A stretch of 53,996 nucleotides of DNA from JARKQH01 sp964631605 (GCA_964631605.1 CAZVYG010000026.1:1-53996), one strand, 5' to 3'. Shown: positions 1 through 8,758, numbered from the stretch's first letter. Notes: a model not told the origin generated them from the sequence alone. Program-made: numbers and translations.

Positions 1-274
1 TCGATTCCTCATGAATCGCTCCGCCCCACTCTTCACTGAGGCATTACCGTTGACGCGATTCTCTGCTTGCGATTGCGGAGGATTTTGCGGTAGGTTCTAT
101 TCACTCGAAATGGCCTTTTGTTGGTTGTTTTGTTTGTTGTGACAAACGCATTTCAACCAATATTTACGGGCATTTCGAGCTTTTTCTTTCACGTTCGCGA
201 AAAAATCACGCTTGTTGAGGGCCTAGCAGGGATTGCGCAACGGCCCGAGACTCGGTCTCCCCGGCCGCCACGTC
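1..274. other. Non-coding flank beyond the cusA stop
   Basis: No convincing gene is seen here. The stretch from about 100 to 220 is clearly more AT-rich than the rest of the window, as expected for an intergenic region. A short palindrome (GAGAC TCG GTCTC, 247-259) lies just past the stop codon of the efflux pump gene but has no T-run, so it is only a weak candidate for a transcript end. Confidence 0.5.
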
Positions 275-3200
275 CTAAGCCGCCGCCGGCGCCACGCCCG
301 CGCCATGTTGCTGCCGCTCCATTTCCGTGAATTGCCGGCTTAACTGATCCCAACTTTTGCGCGGCGGCCGGGGTCCTTTGACCCACTGGACCTGCCGTCC
401 GCGCCACAGCGAGTAAATGGCCGGCACGAGTTCCAGGGTGAGGATGGTGGAGGTGATCAAGCCGCCGACCATCGGGGCGGCGATGCGCTGGATGGCCTCG
501 GCGCCGGCGCCGTGCGCCCAGAGCGCCGGCACCAGGCCGAGCGTGATCATGCTGACGGTCATGAGCTTGGGGCGAACCCGTTGGACCGCGCCGTAAGTGA
601 TGGCCTCGAACAGGTCGTGCTGGGTTTTCATCCGGCCCGCGCGCTGGTAGGCGTGAAACGCCTCGTCCAGGTAAATGATCATCACCGTGCCGGTCTGCGC
701 GGCCAAACCCGCCAGCGCAATGATTCCCACCCAAACCGCGATGCTCAGGTTGTATCCCAGCAGCCACAACAGCCAGATGCTCCCCGTCATGGCGAACGGG
801 ATGGAAAGCAGGATGATGCACGTTTCGGGCACGCTTTTGAAATTGAGGTAGAGCAGCACAAAAATCAGCAGCAGCGTCAACGGCACCACCCCCTTGAGAC
901 GGTCGCGCACCCGGAGCATGTGTTCGTATTGTCCCGTCCACTCGAGCCGGTAACCGGTGGGCAGCAACCCGGCCTGCTCGATTTCGCGCGCCACCGACGC
1001 CTTGGCCTCCGCCACATAGCCACCGATGTCCCGGCCCGCAATGTCCACATACACCCAGCCCGTCAACGCCCCGTCCTCGTTCTTGATCAGGGGCGGCCCG
1101 CTGACGGTCTGCAAATCCACCAACTGCCCGAGCGGAATTTGCCTGATGATCCGTCCGCGCCCGGATTCGCCGTCCATCCCGGCCTCGTCCGCGGCCCCCA
1201 CGACCGGCACCAGCACCCGTTTGAGCTTTTCCGGATCCTCCCGCAGCTCGCGGGCGTAGCGCACGTTGATGGTGTAGCGTTCGCGCCCTTCCACCGTCCG
1301 GTCAATCGGCATCCCGCCAATGGCGGTTTCGACCAGCATCAAGACGTCCTCGACGTTCAAACCGTAGCGGGCGATCTCCGCCCGGTTGGGCACGATGTCC
1401 AGGTAAAGACCGCCGACGGTGCGCTCGGCGTAGGCGCTGCGGGTTCCGGGCACCTGGCGCAAAACCGCCTCGAGGTGCTCGCCCAGCTTGCTGATTTGCC
1501 CGAGGTCAGCGCCGAAAATCTTGATGCCTACGGGGGTGCGGACACCTGTCGAGAGCATGTCAATCCGCGCCTTGATGGGCATGGTCCAGGCATTGACCAG
1601 CCCCGGCAGGGTCAGGGCTTGGTCCATCTCGGCGATTAGCTCCTCCCAGCTCAGGGGGCGGGAATCGGGCCAAACTCTCCGCAACAAGCGCTGCAAAGGC
1701 TCCGGCGCCCAACTCGAATACCAGCGCGGTTTTTGCACCCGCCGCCATTCCTTCTCCGGCTTGAGCTGCACCACCGTCTCAAACATTTCCATCGGCGCCG
1801 GGTCGGTGGCGGTCTCGGACCGCCCGGCTTTGCCGTGGACGGTGGCCACCTCGGGGAACTGCTTGAGGATGCGGTCCTGGATTTGCATCAGGCGGGTGGC
1901 CTCGGTGATGGACACCGTCGGCAGGGTGGTGGGCATGTAGAGAATCGTGCCCTCGTTGAGCGGCGGCATGAATTCGGAACCGAGCCTCAGGTAGATGGGA
2001 ATCGCCGACGCCACGGCCAGGATGGCGAGGGCGATCGAGAGGATGCGCCGCCGCATCAGCGCGCTCACCCAGGGGTAGTAAAGCCGGTGCAACAAGCGGC
2101 TGACCGGATGCCGATGCTCGGGAATGACCCGCTTGCCGGTCATCAACACAATCAGCGCCGGGCCGATGGTGATGGAAAGGAACGCCGCCCAGGCCATGGT
2201 GAAGGTCTTGGTGTAGGCCAGCGGCTTGAACAAACGCCCTTCCTGGGCTTCGAGGGTGAACACCGGCAGAAAACTCACCGTGATGACCAGCAACGCAAAA
2301 AAGAGCGGCTTGCCCAGTTGTTTGCAGGCCGAGATGATGATCTCGCGCCGCTGGGGGCCCGACAGGCCTGGCGGGGCGTGCTCGAGGCGCTTGTGGACGT
2401 TTTCGACCATGACCACGGCCTCGTCGGTGAGCGCCCCGATGGAAATGGCGATGCCGGCCAGGGACATGATATTGGCCGTCAAGCCCATCCAGTACATCGG
2501 AATGAAGGCCAGGGCCACCGCGATGGGCAGCGTCACAATCGCCCGCGCGGCGCCGCCAAAATCCAGCAGGAAAATGATCACCACCAGCGCCACAATGATG
2601 GATTCCTCGAGGATGGTGCGGGTCAACGTGTCAATGGACCGGCGGATCAGGTCCGAGCGATCATAAGTCGTGACCACTTCGACTCCCTCGGGAAGCGAGG
2701 GCCGGACCTCGTCGAGCTTCGCCTTCAAACGATCAATCACCTGCAGGACATTCTGCCCGTAGCGGACCACCACGATGCCGCCGACGGTTTCCCCCTCGCC
2801 GTTGAAATCGCCGGCGCCCCGGCGCATCTCCGGCCCGAGCGTGATGTTGGAGGCAACGTCTTTGAGCAGCACCGGCGTGCCTTTCGTGTCCGCCCCCACC
2901 ACGACCCAACGCAAATCCTCGAGGGATTGGAGGTAGCCTTTGCCCCGAATCAGGTAAGTCGTGCCGAACCGCTCGATTTCGCGGCCGCCCACATCATTGT
3001 TGGCGGCGCGGATGGCGCTCACCACTCGTGAAATCGGCACGTTGAAGGCCAGCAAGCGGTCGGGATCGAGCTCGACCTGGTATTGCTTTTCGAACCCGCC
3101 AAAGGTCGCGATTTCGGCCACCCCTTCAACGCTTTGCAGCCAGTAGCGCAGGTGCCAGTCCTGAAAGGACCGCAACTGGGCCAGGTCGTTCTTCCCGCCC

Positions 3201-3694
3201 CGGTCCACGAGCGCATACTGGAACCCCCAGCCCACGCCGGTCGCGTCCGGTCCCAGCGTCGGCGTCACCCCCGGCGGCAGATTTCCCGCCAGCCCTTGCA
3301 GATACTCCAGCACTCGCGACCGCGCCCAGTAAATGTCTGTCCCGTCCTCGAAGATTACATACACGAAGGAGTAGCCAAAGAACGAATAACCGCGCGCCAC
3401 GCGCACCTTGGGGGCGCTGACCAGGCGGGTGACGATGGGATAGGTGATTTGGTCCTCGACCAGGTTCGGGCTCCGCCCCTCCCACGCGGTGAAGACAATG
3501 ACTTGCGCGTCCGACAGGTCGGGGAGGGCGTCCAGCGGCGTATGGCGCATGGAATAGAGTCCCCCCGCAAAGAGCGCCCCCACCAACATGAAGACCATGA
3601 ATCGGTTGCGCGCGCTCCATTCAATAACCCGTTCGATGAACGATTCCCGGCCCGGGTGGCCGGACGAAGCCTGAGGCGGTTGAATCGCGGTCAT
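275..3694 (-). CDS. cusA: CusA/CzcA-family heavy-metal efflux RND pump
   Basis: Inner-membrane proton-driven pump of a tripartite heavy-metal efflux system, 1139 residues, a normal length for the family. The N-terminal half shows the usual porter features (GRSPNLVEDQITYPIVTRL, then GYSFFGYSFVYVIFEDGTD). The membrane helix with the proton-relay acidic residues reads GALTDEAVVMVENVHKRLE, which resembles the monovalent Cu/Ag branch (CusA) more than the divalent CzcA branch. Three segments that in E. coli CusA carry the copper-binding methionines are all present with Met (LYMPTTLP, PMEMFET, RIDMLSTG), so Cu(I)/Ag(I) is the likely substrate; this alignment is from memory. It is the last gene of a minus-strand operon, 12 bases after the adaptor gene. 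Start ATG at 3694. Confidence 0.93.
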   Translation of the reverse strand: MTAIQPPQASSGHPGRESFIERVIEWSARNRFMVFMLVGALFAGGLYSMRHTPLDALPDLSDAQVIVFTAWEGRSPNLVEDQITYPIVTRLVSAPKVRVARGYSFFGYSFVYVIFEDGTDIYWARSRVLEYLQGLAGNLPPGVTPTLGPDATGVGWGFQYALVDRGGKNDLAQLRSFQDWHLRYWLQSVEGVAEIATFGGFEKQYQVELDPDRLLAFNVPISRVVSAIRAANNDVGGREIERFGTTYLIRGKGYLQSLEDLRWVVVGADTKGTPVLLKDVASNITLGPEMRRGAGDFNGEGETVGGIVVVRYGQNVLQVIDRLKAKLDEVRPSLPEGVEVVTTYDRSDLIRRSIDTLTRTILEESIIVALVVIIFLLDFGGAARAIVTLPIAVALAFIPMYWMGLTANIMSLAGIAISIGALTDEAVVMVENVHKRLEHAPPGLSGPQRREIIISACKQLGKPLFFALLVITVSFLPVFTLEAQEGRLFKPLAYTKTFTMAWAAFLSITIGPALIVLMTGKRVIPEHRHPVSRLLHRLYYPWVSALMRRRILSIALAILAVASAIPIYLRLGSEFMPPLNEGTILYMPTTLPTVSITEATRLMQIQDRILKQFPEVATVHGKAGRSETATDPAPMEMFETVVQLKPEKEWRRVQKPRWYSSWAPEPLQRLLRRVWPDSRPLSWEELIAEMDQALTLPGLVNAWTMPIKARIDMLSTGVRTPVGIKIFGADLGQISKLGEHLEAVLRQVPGTRSAYAERTVGGLYLDIVPNRAEIARYGLNVEDVLMLVETAIGGMPIDRTVEGRERYTINVRYARELREDPEKLKRVLVPVVGAADEAGMDGESGRGRIIRQIPLGQLVDLQTVSGPPLIKNEDGALTGWVYVDIAGRDIGGYVAEAKASVAREIEQAGLLPTGYRLEWTGQYEHMLRVRDRLKGVVPLTLLLIFVLLYLNFKSVPETCIILLSIPFAMTGSIWLLWLLGYNLSIAVWVGIIALAGLAAQTGTVMIIYLDEAFHAYQRAGRMKTQHDLFEAITYGAVQRVRPKLMTVSMITLGLVPALWAHGAGAEAIQRIAAPMVGGLITSTILTLELVPAIYSLWRGRQVQWVKGPRPPRKSWDQLSRQFTEMERQQHGAGVAPAAA

Positions 3695-3706
3695 AGGCGA
3701 CTGGGG

Positions 3707-4987
3707 TCAATGGTCATGTCCGCCGGCGGCGGCCATGCCGGCGATGGCCGCCTTGAGCTGGCTCTCCGAGTCAATCAGAAAAAGGGCGCGGGTGACCACC
3801 TTCTCCCCCGGTTCCAATCCCTCGAGCACCTGAAGGTAGTCGTCGGTACGCGCCCCGATTTTGACCTCGCGGGGCTCGAGGTGCTGGTCCGGCCGGTCCA
3901 CAAACGCAACGTGGCGGGTGCCCGTGTCAATCACCGCGCTGGCGGGCACGGCCAAAAGCGCGCCCTGGTCCATCACGATCTCGACCTGGGCCCACATGTC
4001 GGGCCGCAGCGCGTGGTCGGGATTATCCACTTCGAGCCGCACCTGCGCCCGCCGGCTCTGCGGATCAATGTGCGGATAAATGAAGCTGATCCGGCTCGAA
4101 ACCGTTTTGCCGCCCAACTGCGGAAAGAGCACGGCGGCCTCCTGCCCAATCTTGATCTCCGGCAGCTCCGACTCGAACAGCGTGGCGCGCACCCAGAGGT
4201 GATCCAGGTCCGCCATCTCGTATAACGTTTCCCCGGCCGCAAAAGCCTGTCCCGCGGTCGCGTTGCGGGTTACCACGTGACCCGAGAGCGGCGCGCGGAC
4301 CAGCACTTCGTCCGCCGGCGCCTTTCGCTTTTCGAGGGCTTCGATTTCCGCCTGATCCATTTCGAGCAACTCGAGCCGCCGGCGCGCGCTTTGCGCCAGG
4401 CTCCAGGCCGCCTGCCGCTCGGCCGGCGGACTGCCGGCCAGTCGCTGGTGGTTTTGCCAGGCCAGCAGATATTCGGTTTGCGCCTGAAACAGCTCGGGAC
4501 TGTAAACGCTGAACAGCGGCTCGCCCTGGCGGACCGGCTGGCCGGTGGAATTGACGTAGAGTTTGCGCACCCAGCCGCCAAAGCGCGGCGCGACCTTGGC
4601 CCACCGTGTCTCGTCATGCTCCACCGTCGCGGTGGCGCGCAGGGTCCGGCGGAAGGGGCGCTCTTCCACCACCGTGGTGGTCAGGCCGATGATTTGCCGT
4701 TTCTCGGCCGGAACCATGATGGGGATGCGGCCAGGCACCGCCGGCCCGTCCTCGCCATGCGTGACAGCGTGGGAGGCCGGGTCGGTGGCCGGCTTGATCG
4801 GCACCAGGCGCATGCCGCAGATCGGGCAGTCCGCCGGGCGATCACTGACGTAGGTGGGATGCATCGGACAATGGTATTTGGCGTTTGGTCCCTTGTCGCC
4901 CGAGGCGTCCCCGCCCGCGGGCGCGCAACCCGCCGCCAGCCAAGCCAGCAGCCACAGCATGGCAAACAGTGAAATTCGGTGAATCAT
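3707..4987 (-). CDS. cusB: CusB-like periplasmic adaptor lipoprotein with heavy-metal-binding domain
   Basis: Membrane-fusion subunit that links the RND pump to the outer-membrane channel; 426 residues from the chosen start. It begins with a lipoprotein signal peptide (LLAWLAAGC lipobox). A short heavy-metal-binding domain follows (YHCPMHP, then CPICGM), the type often attached to CusB proteins. The rest shows the usual adaptor order: a beta-barrel strand, a lipoyl half, a helical hairpin around EYLLAWQNHQRLAG, the second lipoyl half (VRAPLSGHVV) and a C-terminal barrel. The ATG at 4987 is preferred over an in-frame upstream start because it places the signal peptide at the N-terminus and overlaps the TolC-family stop codon as ATGA, implying coupled translation. 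Confidence 0.92.
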   Translation of the reverse strand: MIHRISLFAMLWLLAWLAAGCAPAGGDASGDKGPNAKYHCPMHPTYVSDRPADCPICGMRLVPIKPATDPASHAVTHGEDGPAVPGRIPIMVPAEKRQIIGLTTTVVEERPFRRTLRATATVEHDETRWAKVAPRFGGWVRKLYVNSTGQPVRQGEPLFSVYSPELFQAQTEYLLAWQNHQRLAGSPPAERQAAWSLAQSARRRLELLEMDQAEIEALEKRKAPADEVLVRAPLSGHVVTRNATAGQAFAAGETLYEMADLDHLWVRATLFESELPEIKIGQEAAVLFPQLGGKTVSSRISFIYPHIDPQSRRAQVRLEVDNPDHALRPDMWAQVEIVMDQGALLAVPASAVIDTGTRHVAFVDRPDQHLEPREVKIGARTDDYLQVLEGLEPGEKVVTRALFLIDSESQLKAAIAGMAAAGGHDH

Positions 4988-6336
4988 GGTTGAGTCGAAG
5001 TTGAGGGTTGAGTGGTGGAGCCGGGTAACAGATCGCCAAGCATCTCCAGGGCCTCCAAGTCGCCCAGCCCGCAACAAAGCACCAAGTCGGACAAGCGCTG
5101 GTATTGGTCCGCCCGCGCCCGGCGTTCCATCAGCCGCGCCTCCAGCAACGAGCGGCGCGCGTCCAGCAAATCCCGCAAGGTGTTGCGGCCGGATTCCCAG
5201 CCCGCCCGCGCGCTGGCGAGGGCGGATTGGCTGCGGGGAATGATCTCGTTTTGGTACAGCAGCGCGTCCCGGCGGGCGGCGTCAATGCGGACGGTCAATC
5301 CGTGCAGTTCCTCCCGCAGCGCCAGCTCATAGTCTTCGCGTTCATGACGACTGGCGGCCAGCCGGGCTTCGTCCCGCCGGATTTCACTTTGGTATTTCCC
5401 CCGGTTGAACCAGGGCAGGTTGACACTCACCACGACCATGCCCTGCCGGAAACTGCCATCCCCGGTGTAGTTTCGGGCTTCGAGCCCGGCGCTGACCTCC
5501 GGCAGTTTCTGGCGGCGGGTCAACTCGAGCGCGGCCTGCGCCTCCCCGGTCTGGCGTTGAAGCACCCGCAAGCGTGGCTCGAATTTCATGGCGAAATCCA
5601 CCAGTTTCTGGTTGTAGGGAACTTCCCCGGCCACGGGCGGAAGCTCCAAGACCGGCCATGCCGAGTCCGGCGCCCGATTCAGCAGCCGGTTCAAGGCAAA
5701 ATGTTCGTGGGCCAACATCTCCCGGTCGGTCTCCAACTGTGTGGCGCGCTGGGCGCGTTCGTTCTGAAGTTGGAGCACTTCCACCAGCGTGGCCTGGCCC
5801 GACCGATACCGGGCCTCGACGGCCTCGACCATCATCTCCAACCAGCGCAGGTCTTCGCGGCCGATGCGCAGAACCTCGTCCGCCAGCGCCGTCCGAAACG
5901 CCTGTTGCGCCAACTCCCGGCGCAAGAGCTGCACGCGGTAGTCCAATTCGGCGCTGGCGGTTGCCAGGCCGGCCTGGGCGGCCTGCCGCGCCAGTCTCGG
6001 CTTCCCAAACAACGGCAGCTTCTGCTCCACCCCATAGATCAAATCCCCATCGTTTGCCCGCATCTCCTCGCTGGCCGCCATGCCCCCAATCCGCGCCAGC
6101 GGATCTTCCCAGGTTCGCACCGCCGCCGCGGCCGCGGCGGCGGCGTTCGTTCGTTCGAGGGCCGCCGCGAGGGCCGGATGCTTTTGCCGCAACTCATCGG
6201 CCAATTCGTTCAGGTAGGCGGGCGTCAGTTGCCGACGGTCCGAATCGGGCTGGACGGGGTTGCCTCCGGGGCCGGGCGGGGCCGCCCCGGCGACGCCGGC
6301 CACGGCGATCAACATCCAAAATGCTTTTACTTTCAT
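4984..6336 (-). CDS. TolC-family outer-membrane efflux protein (CusC-like)
   Basis: Outer-membrane channel of the tripartite metal efflux system, 450 residues from the ATG at 6336. It starts with a cleavable signal peptide (MKVKAFWMLIAVAGVAGA). The body has two related long alpha-helical halves, rich in Ala, Glu, Arg and Leu, as in TolC repeats; typical pieces are YGVEQKLPLFGKPRLA in the first half and VVVSVNLPWFNRGKYQSEI in the second. There is no lipobox, unlike E. coli CusC. The gene overlaps the adaptor gene by four bases. A longer in-frame start exists upstream but would bury the signal peptide. Confidence 0.9.
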   Translation of the reverse strand: MKVKAFWMLIAVAGVAGAAPPGPGGNPVQPDSDRRQLTPAYLNELADELRQKHPALAAALERTNAAAAAAAAVRTWEDPLARIGGMAASEEMRANDGDLIYGVEQKLPLFGKPRLARQAAQAGLATASAELDYRVQLLRRELAQQAFRTALADEVLRIGREDLRWLEMMVEAVEARYRSGQATLVEVLQLQNERAQRATQLETDREMLAHEHFALNRLLNRAPDSAWPVLELPPVAGEVPYNQKLVDFAMKFEPRLRVLQRQTGEAQAALELTRRQKLPEVSAGLEARNYTGDGSFRQGMVVVSVNLPWFNRGKYQSEIRRDEARLAASRHEREDYELALREELHGLTVRIDAARRDALLYQNEIIPRSQSALASARAGWESGRNTLRDLLDARRSLLEARLMERRARADQYQRLSDLVLCCGLGDLEALEMLGDLLPGSTTQPSTSTQP

Positions 6337-6431
6337 AACCGAACAATTCCGCTCTCGCTGGCGCGGTACAACCGAGGGGCCCAAAGTGCGTCCGCGCGGT
6401 ACACACTTCGGGTGGGGAGGGAGGGAAGGGC

Positions 6432-6788
6432 TCAGATCAGCCAGGCGCAGTCACGCTCGAAGAGCGTAATCCGCCCAGGCAAGGGAAGGAAAAAGGCGGG
6501 CGCAGGCCGCGACGCCTTCAGGCACTCGGGCAACCGGAGGGCTTCGCCGCCGGCGGAAAGATACTCAAACGGATGAAAAACGGGGGCCGAGGCGGCCGGC
6601 AAGGCCTCGAGAGGATGCGGAAGGTCGGAGGGCGCCGATTCGAAGCAGCAGCAACTGGCCGGGTTGCAACCCGCGCAGTCGCAGCTCCGCTCGGTGTCGG
6701 ACGCCGCGACCGGTGACCGCGGAATGGCAGCGGCCACCCCTGCCCAAACCACCAGCCCGGCGAGCAAGATGGAAACCAACCGGCTCAT
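6432..6788 (-). CDS. Small exported Cys-cluster protein of the metal efflux operon
   Basis: 118-residue protein of no recognised family. Its first 25 residues form a signal peptide or membrane anchor (MSRLVSILLAGLVVWAGVAAA). Residues about 36-48 hold a dense cysteine cluster (CDCAGCNPASCCCFE), followed by a Pro/Ala-rich tail with scattered His and one more Cys pair. The cysteine cluster and the position between the other Cys protein and the TolC gene suggest metal binding in the periplasm, but that is inference. It could also be a poorly conserved reading frame. It lies 24 bases after 6813-7115 and 95 bases before the TolC start, all on the same strand. Confidence 0.55.
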   Translation of the reverse strand: MSRLVSILLAGLVVWAGVAAAIPRSPVAASDTERSCDCAGCNPASCCCFESAPSDLPHPLEALPAASAPVFHPFEYLSAGGEALRLPECLKASRPAPAFFLPLPGRITLFERDCAWLI

Positions 6789-6812
6789 CGCATCCTCGGC
6801 TTCAGGCCTGGC

Positions 6813-7115
6813 TTATTTGTTGGCTTTGCCCTGTTTGGCCTGGGATTCCTCAAGTTTCTTCAAGTACTTTTTCGGGTTCTTGTTGAAGTCCTTCAAACAG
6901 GATTTGCAGCAAAGTTTGATCTCCTGGCCCTCATGCACAAAGGTGTATGGCTGGCCCATTTCCCCCAAGGCCTCGTCCGAAACCAGGCACGTTTTCAAGG
7001 GGTAAGGTTTGGCTTTTTCCTTGGCCTTTGCGTCCGCTGCCAGGCCGGCGGCGGGGCCGGCCAGAAAGGCAATCGCCAGAAGAGTCGAGGTAACCAGCTT
7101 CAGTTTTTTCATAAC
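6813..7115 (-). CDS. Small exported TRASH/YHS-like metal-binding protein
   Basis: 100-residue exported protein at the head of the metal efflux operon. A signal peptide (MKKLKLVTSTLLAIAFLAG, ending near AAGLAA) is followed by a Lys-rich linker and a compact domain with one Cys (YPLKTCLVSDEALGEMGQP), a strand (FVHEGQEIKLCC) and a CCKSC motif, ending in FNKNPKKYL. The pattern resembles small TRASH/YHS-type metal-binding domains found next to heavy-metal efflux pumps; I infer a periplasmic copper sensor or chaperone. The ATG at 7115 is chosen because an upstream in-frame start (7148) lies at or upstream of the predicted -10 box. Confidence 0.75.
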   Translation of the reverse strand, partial: VMKKLKLVTSTLLAIAFLAGPAAGLAADAKAKEKAKPYPLKTCLVSDEALGEMGQPYTFVHEGQEIKLCCKSCLKDFNKNPKKYLKKLEESQAKQGKANK

Positions 7116-7139
7116 GTTCAATATTAATTCCTGGGTATT

Positions 7140-7170
7140 ATACAACACATTAGTTGAATTGGCTCAATTT
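7140..7170 (-). promoter_or_regulatory. Predicted sigma70-type promoter of the metal efflux operon
   Basis: On the minus strand a perfect TATAAT (complement of 7140-7145) lies 25 bases upstream of the ATG at 7115. A TTGAGC box (complement of 7165-7170) stands 19 bases further upstream. The spacing is at the long end of what works, as is common for MerR-type metal-responsive promoters, but no MerR-family gene or clear dyad was found. Confidence 0.55.
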
Positions 7171-7218
7171 TTCTTTTGGGGCTTGGCGCGTCGAGGGAGG
7201 TTGTCGCGTCGGGGGGGC

Positions 7219-7247
7219 TTGACAGCACCGTGCCGCGTTGGGATAGT
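7219..7247 (+). promoter_or_regulatory. Predicted sigma70-type promoter of the pseudopilin gene
   Basis: A perfect TTGACA (7219-7224), a 17-base spacer and GATAGT (7242-7247) stand just upstream of the ATG at 7272. The predicted transcript start is near 7254. The pair with the minus-strand promoter at 7140-7170 makes this a divergent control region. Confidence 0.6.
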
Positions 7248-7271
7248 GTTTCAGAAACCTAAGCCGCTGTT

Positions 7272-8030
7272 ATGAATGCCAACTCAAAGAGTGGTGAGCG
7301 AAGGCTGCGGGCCTTCACGCTGATTGAACTACTCGTCGTTATCGCCATCATTGCCATTCTGGCCGCCATGCTCTTGCCGGCGCTGGCGCGGGCCAAGGAC
7401 AAGGCGGCGCGGACCACCTGCGTCAACAACAACAAACAGTTGGTGCTGGCGCTGAACATGTATGCGTCCGACAACCGCGAGTATATGCCGTTTCCGAACT
7501 GGGGCAACACCTACCGGGGCTGGCTCTACAACCCCGTCAATGGCGCGCCGCCCAACCTCGACCAGGCGCCTTACAAGGACAATCCGCTGCTGGCCTACAA
7601 GGAAGGGCTCTACTTCCAATACATGCCCAACTCGAAGGCGTACAAATGCCCGCTGGACACGCGATCCAAGTATTATCAGCAGCGCGCAAACAAGCTTTCG
7701 AGCTACATCATGAACGGCGCGGTCTGCGGCTACAATAACATCAATCGCAGCCCCAAGATTTCCCGGGTCCGCTCCCCGATGTGCTACGTGCAATGGGAGC
7801 CGGACGAGACGTTGGGCACCCCCCCGATTGGCGCCTTTGCTTACAACGACGCCAGCAGCTTTCCGGACCGCAACGAAGGGGTGGGCCGGCTGCACACCTC
7901 CGGGGCCATCATCCAGGCGGTGGGGGGCCACGTCCAGTTCATCAGTTTCAAGCTGTTCGAGCAGGAGAAAACCCGATACCCGGGCTTGCTGTGGTGGAAT
8001 CCGTGGAACGAACAGACTGGCGGTCCGTAG
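7272..8030 (+). CDS. Pseudopilin-like protein with type II/IV N-terminal methylation motif
   Basis: 252-residue protein with a short basic leader and the type IV pilin-like helix RAFTLIELLVVIAIIAILA, so it should be processed by a prepilin peptidase and anchored in the inner membrane. The body starts with a conserved helix (KAARTTCVNNNKQLVLALNMY) and continues as a globular domain typical of the very common DUF1559-like/H-X9-DG pseudopilins of Verrucomicrobiota and Planctomycetota. The residue before the cleaved Phe is Ala, not the usual Gly. The C-terminal DGH motif is not obvious; the corresponding segment reads RLHTSGAIIQAVGGHVQF. It has a good promoter and is followed 22 bases later by a lipoprotein gene. 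Its exact role is unknown. Confidence 0.9.
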   Translation: MNANSKSGERRLRAFTLIELLVVIAIIAILAAMLLPALARAKDKAARTTCVNNNKQLVLALNMYASDNREYMPFPNWGNTYRGWLYNPVNGAPPNLDQAPYKDNPLLAYKEGLYFQYMPNSKAYKCPLDTRSKYYQQRANKLSSYIMNGAVCGYNNINRSPKISRVRSPMCYVQWEPDETLGTPPIGAFAYNDASSFPDRNEGVGRLHTSGAIIQAVGGHVQFISFKLFEQEKTRYPGLLWWNPWNEQTGGP

Positions 8031-8052
8031 GCAAACGGTTTAACCAATCCCC

Positions 8053-8403
8053 ATGAAATCCTTCGTTCTGACCTGCGCGGCGGTGGCGAGTCTCGTTTTG
8101 CTGGCCGGTTGCGGCAAGAATGCCGCCTCGCTGAGCAACCGCCACGCGGCTCTGTTTCAATCCGCGCCGCCCGAGGTGAAAAGCGATTGGGAAACGGCCA
8201 CTGCCGCGGCCAAGACCAACGGCTACGTCGTCGCCATCACCACCTTTCAAAAACTGCAGGGGGCGGCCCTCACGCCCGAACAGCTTCAGGCGGTCAACGA
8301 AACGGTTTCGGCGGTCAGCGAGCAGATGTATGAAGCGGCGAACCGAGGCGACGCCGCGGCCACCCAGGCGATCGCCCAGCTTCGCAACCAACGACGCCGG
8401 TGA
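8053..8403 (+). CDS. Small predicted lipoprotein
   Basis: 116-residue protein with a clear lipoprotein signal (MKSFVLTCAAVASLVLLAGC, Cys20). The mature part is mostly helical and Ala/Gln/Thr-rich, with no motif I recognise (for example WETATAAAKTNGYVVAITTF). It lies 22 bases downstream of the pseudopilin gene on the same strand and is probably co-transcribed. The residue after the lipid-bearing Cys is Gly, not Asp, which would favour outer-membrane sorting by E. coli rules. Function unknown. Confidence 0.8.
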   Translation: MKSFVLTCAAVASLVLLAGCGKNAASLSNRHAALFQSAPPEVKSDWETATAAAKTNGYVVAITTFQKLQGAALTPEQLQAVNETVSAVSEQMYEAANRGDAAATQAIAQLRNQRRR

Positions 8404-8671
8404 TGAAGCCGCTGACCGCTGGCGCTCCTTTCCGCGACGTGTTCAGCTTCGAGCGCGGGGCGTGTGGATCGTCAGTCGCTGAGGGTGGAATCTTTCGCGC
8501 CAAGAAAAAAGTTCATTTTCTTCACAAAATGGCTGGCCACGTTTTCCGCGCTTGCTATGCTCAGCCCCGGCATGTCACTTTGTGAGCAGCCCGACAACAA
8601 ACATTTTTTGGTGATGCGACTCTCTTTCGACTACCGCCCATTTAACCCTGAACCGGGAGGAGGTGAGATGC

Positions 8672-8740
8672 ATGGCAGCTAAAGCGAAAAAGGCTCCGGC
8701 CAAGAAAAAAGCAGCGGTGAAGAAGAAAGCCAAGAAGTAG
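8672..8740 (+). CDS. 22-residue Lys/Ala-rich histone-tail-like peptide
   Basis: A very short gene. The peptide begins MAAKAKKAPAKKK and ends AVKKKAKK: of 22 residues, about half are Lys and most of the rest Ala, with no acidic residue. This is the composition of eukaryotic histone H1 tails and of chlamydial Hc1-like DNA-binding proteins. A strong ribosome-binding site (GGGAGGAGGTGAG, 8655-8667) sits directly upstream, much better than those of most genes in the window, which is the main reason to call it real. A competing ATG at 8668 in another frame gives only four codons. The 268 bases before it (8404-8671) hold no gene and probably carry its promoter and leader. A role in nucleoid binding is inference. 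Confidence 0.6.
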   Translation: MAAKAKKAPAKKKAAVKKKAKK

Positions 8741-8758
8741 ATCACTAAAGCATAGCCA

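Noticed and set aside
118..330. Plus-strand open frame with a hydrophobic start, 70 residues
   Set aside because: Its second half runs antisense through the end of the efflux pump gene and is Pro/Arg-rich, the usual appearance of a shadow frame. No ribosome-binding site or family match.
7116..7148. Upstream start for the small TRASH-like protein (11 extra residues)
   Set aside because: The extra codons overlap the predicted -10 box and move the signal peptide away from the N-terminus.
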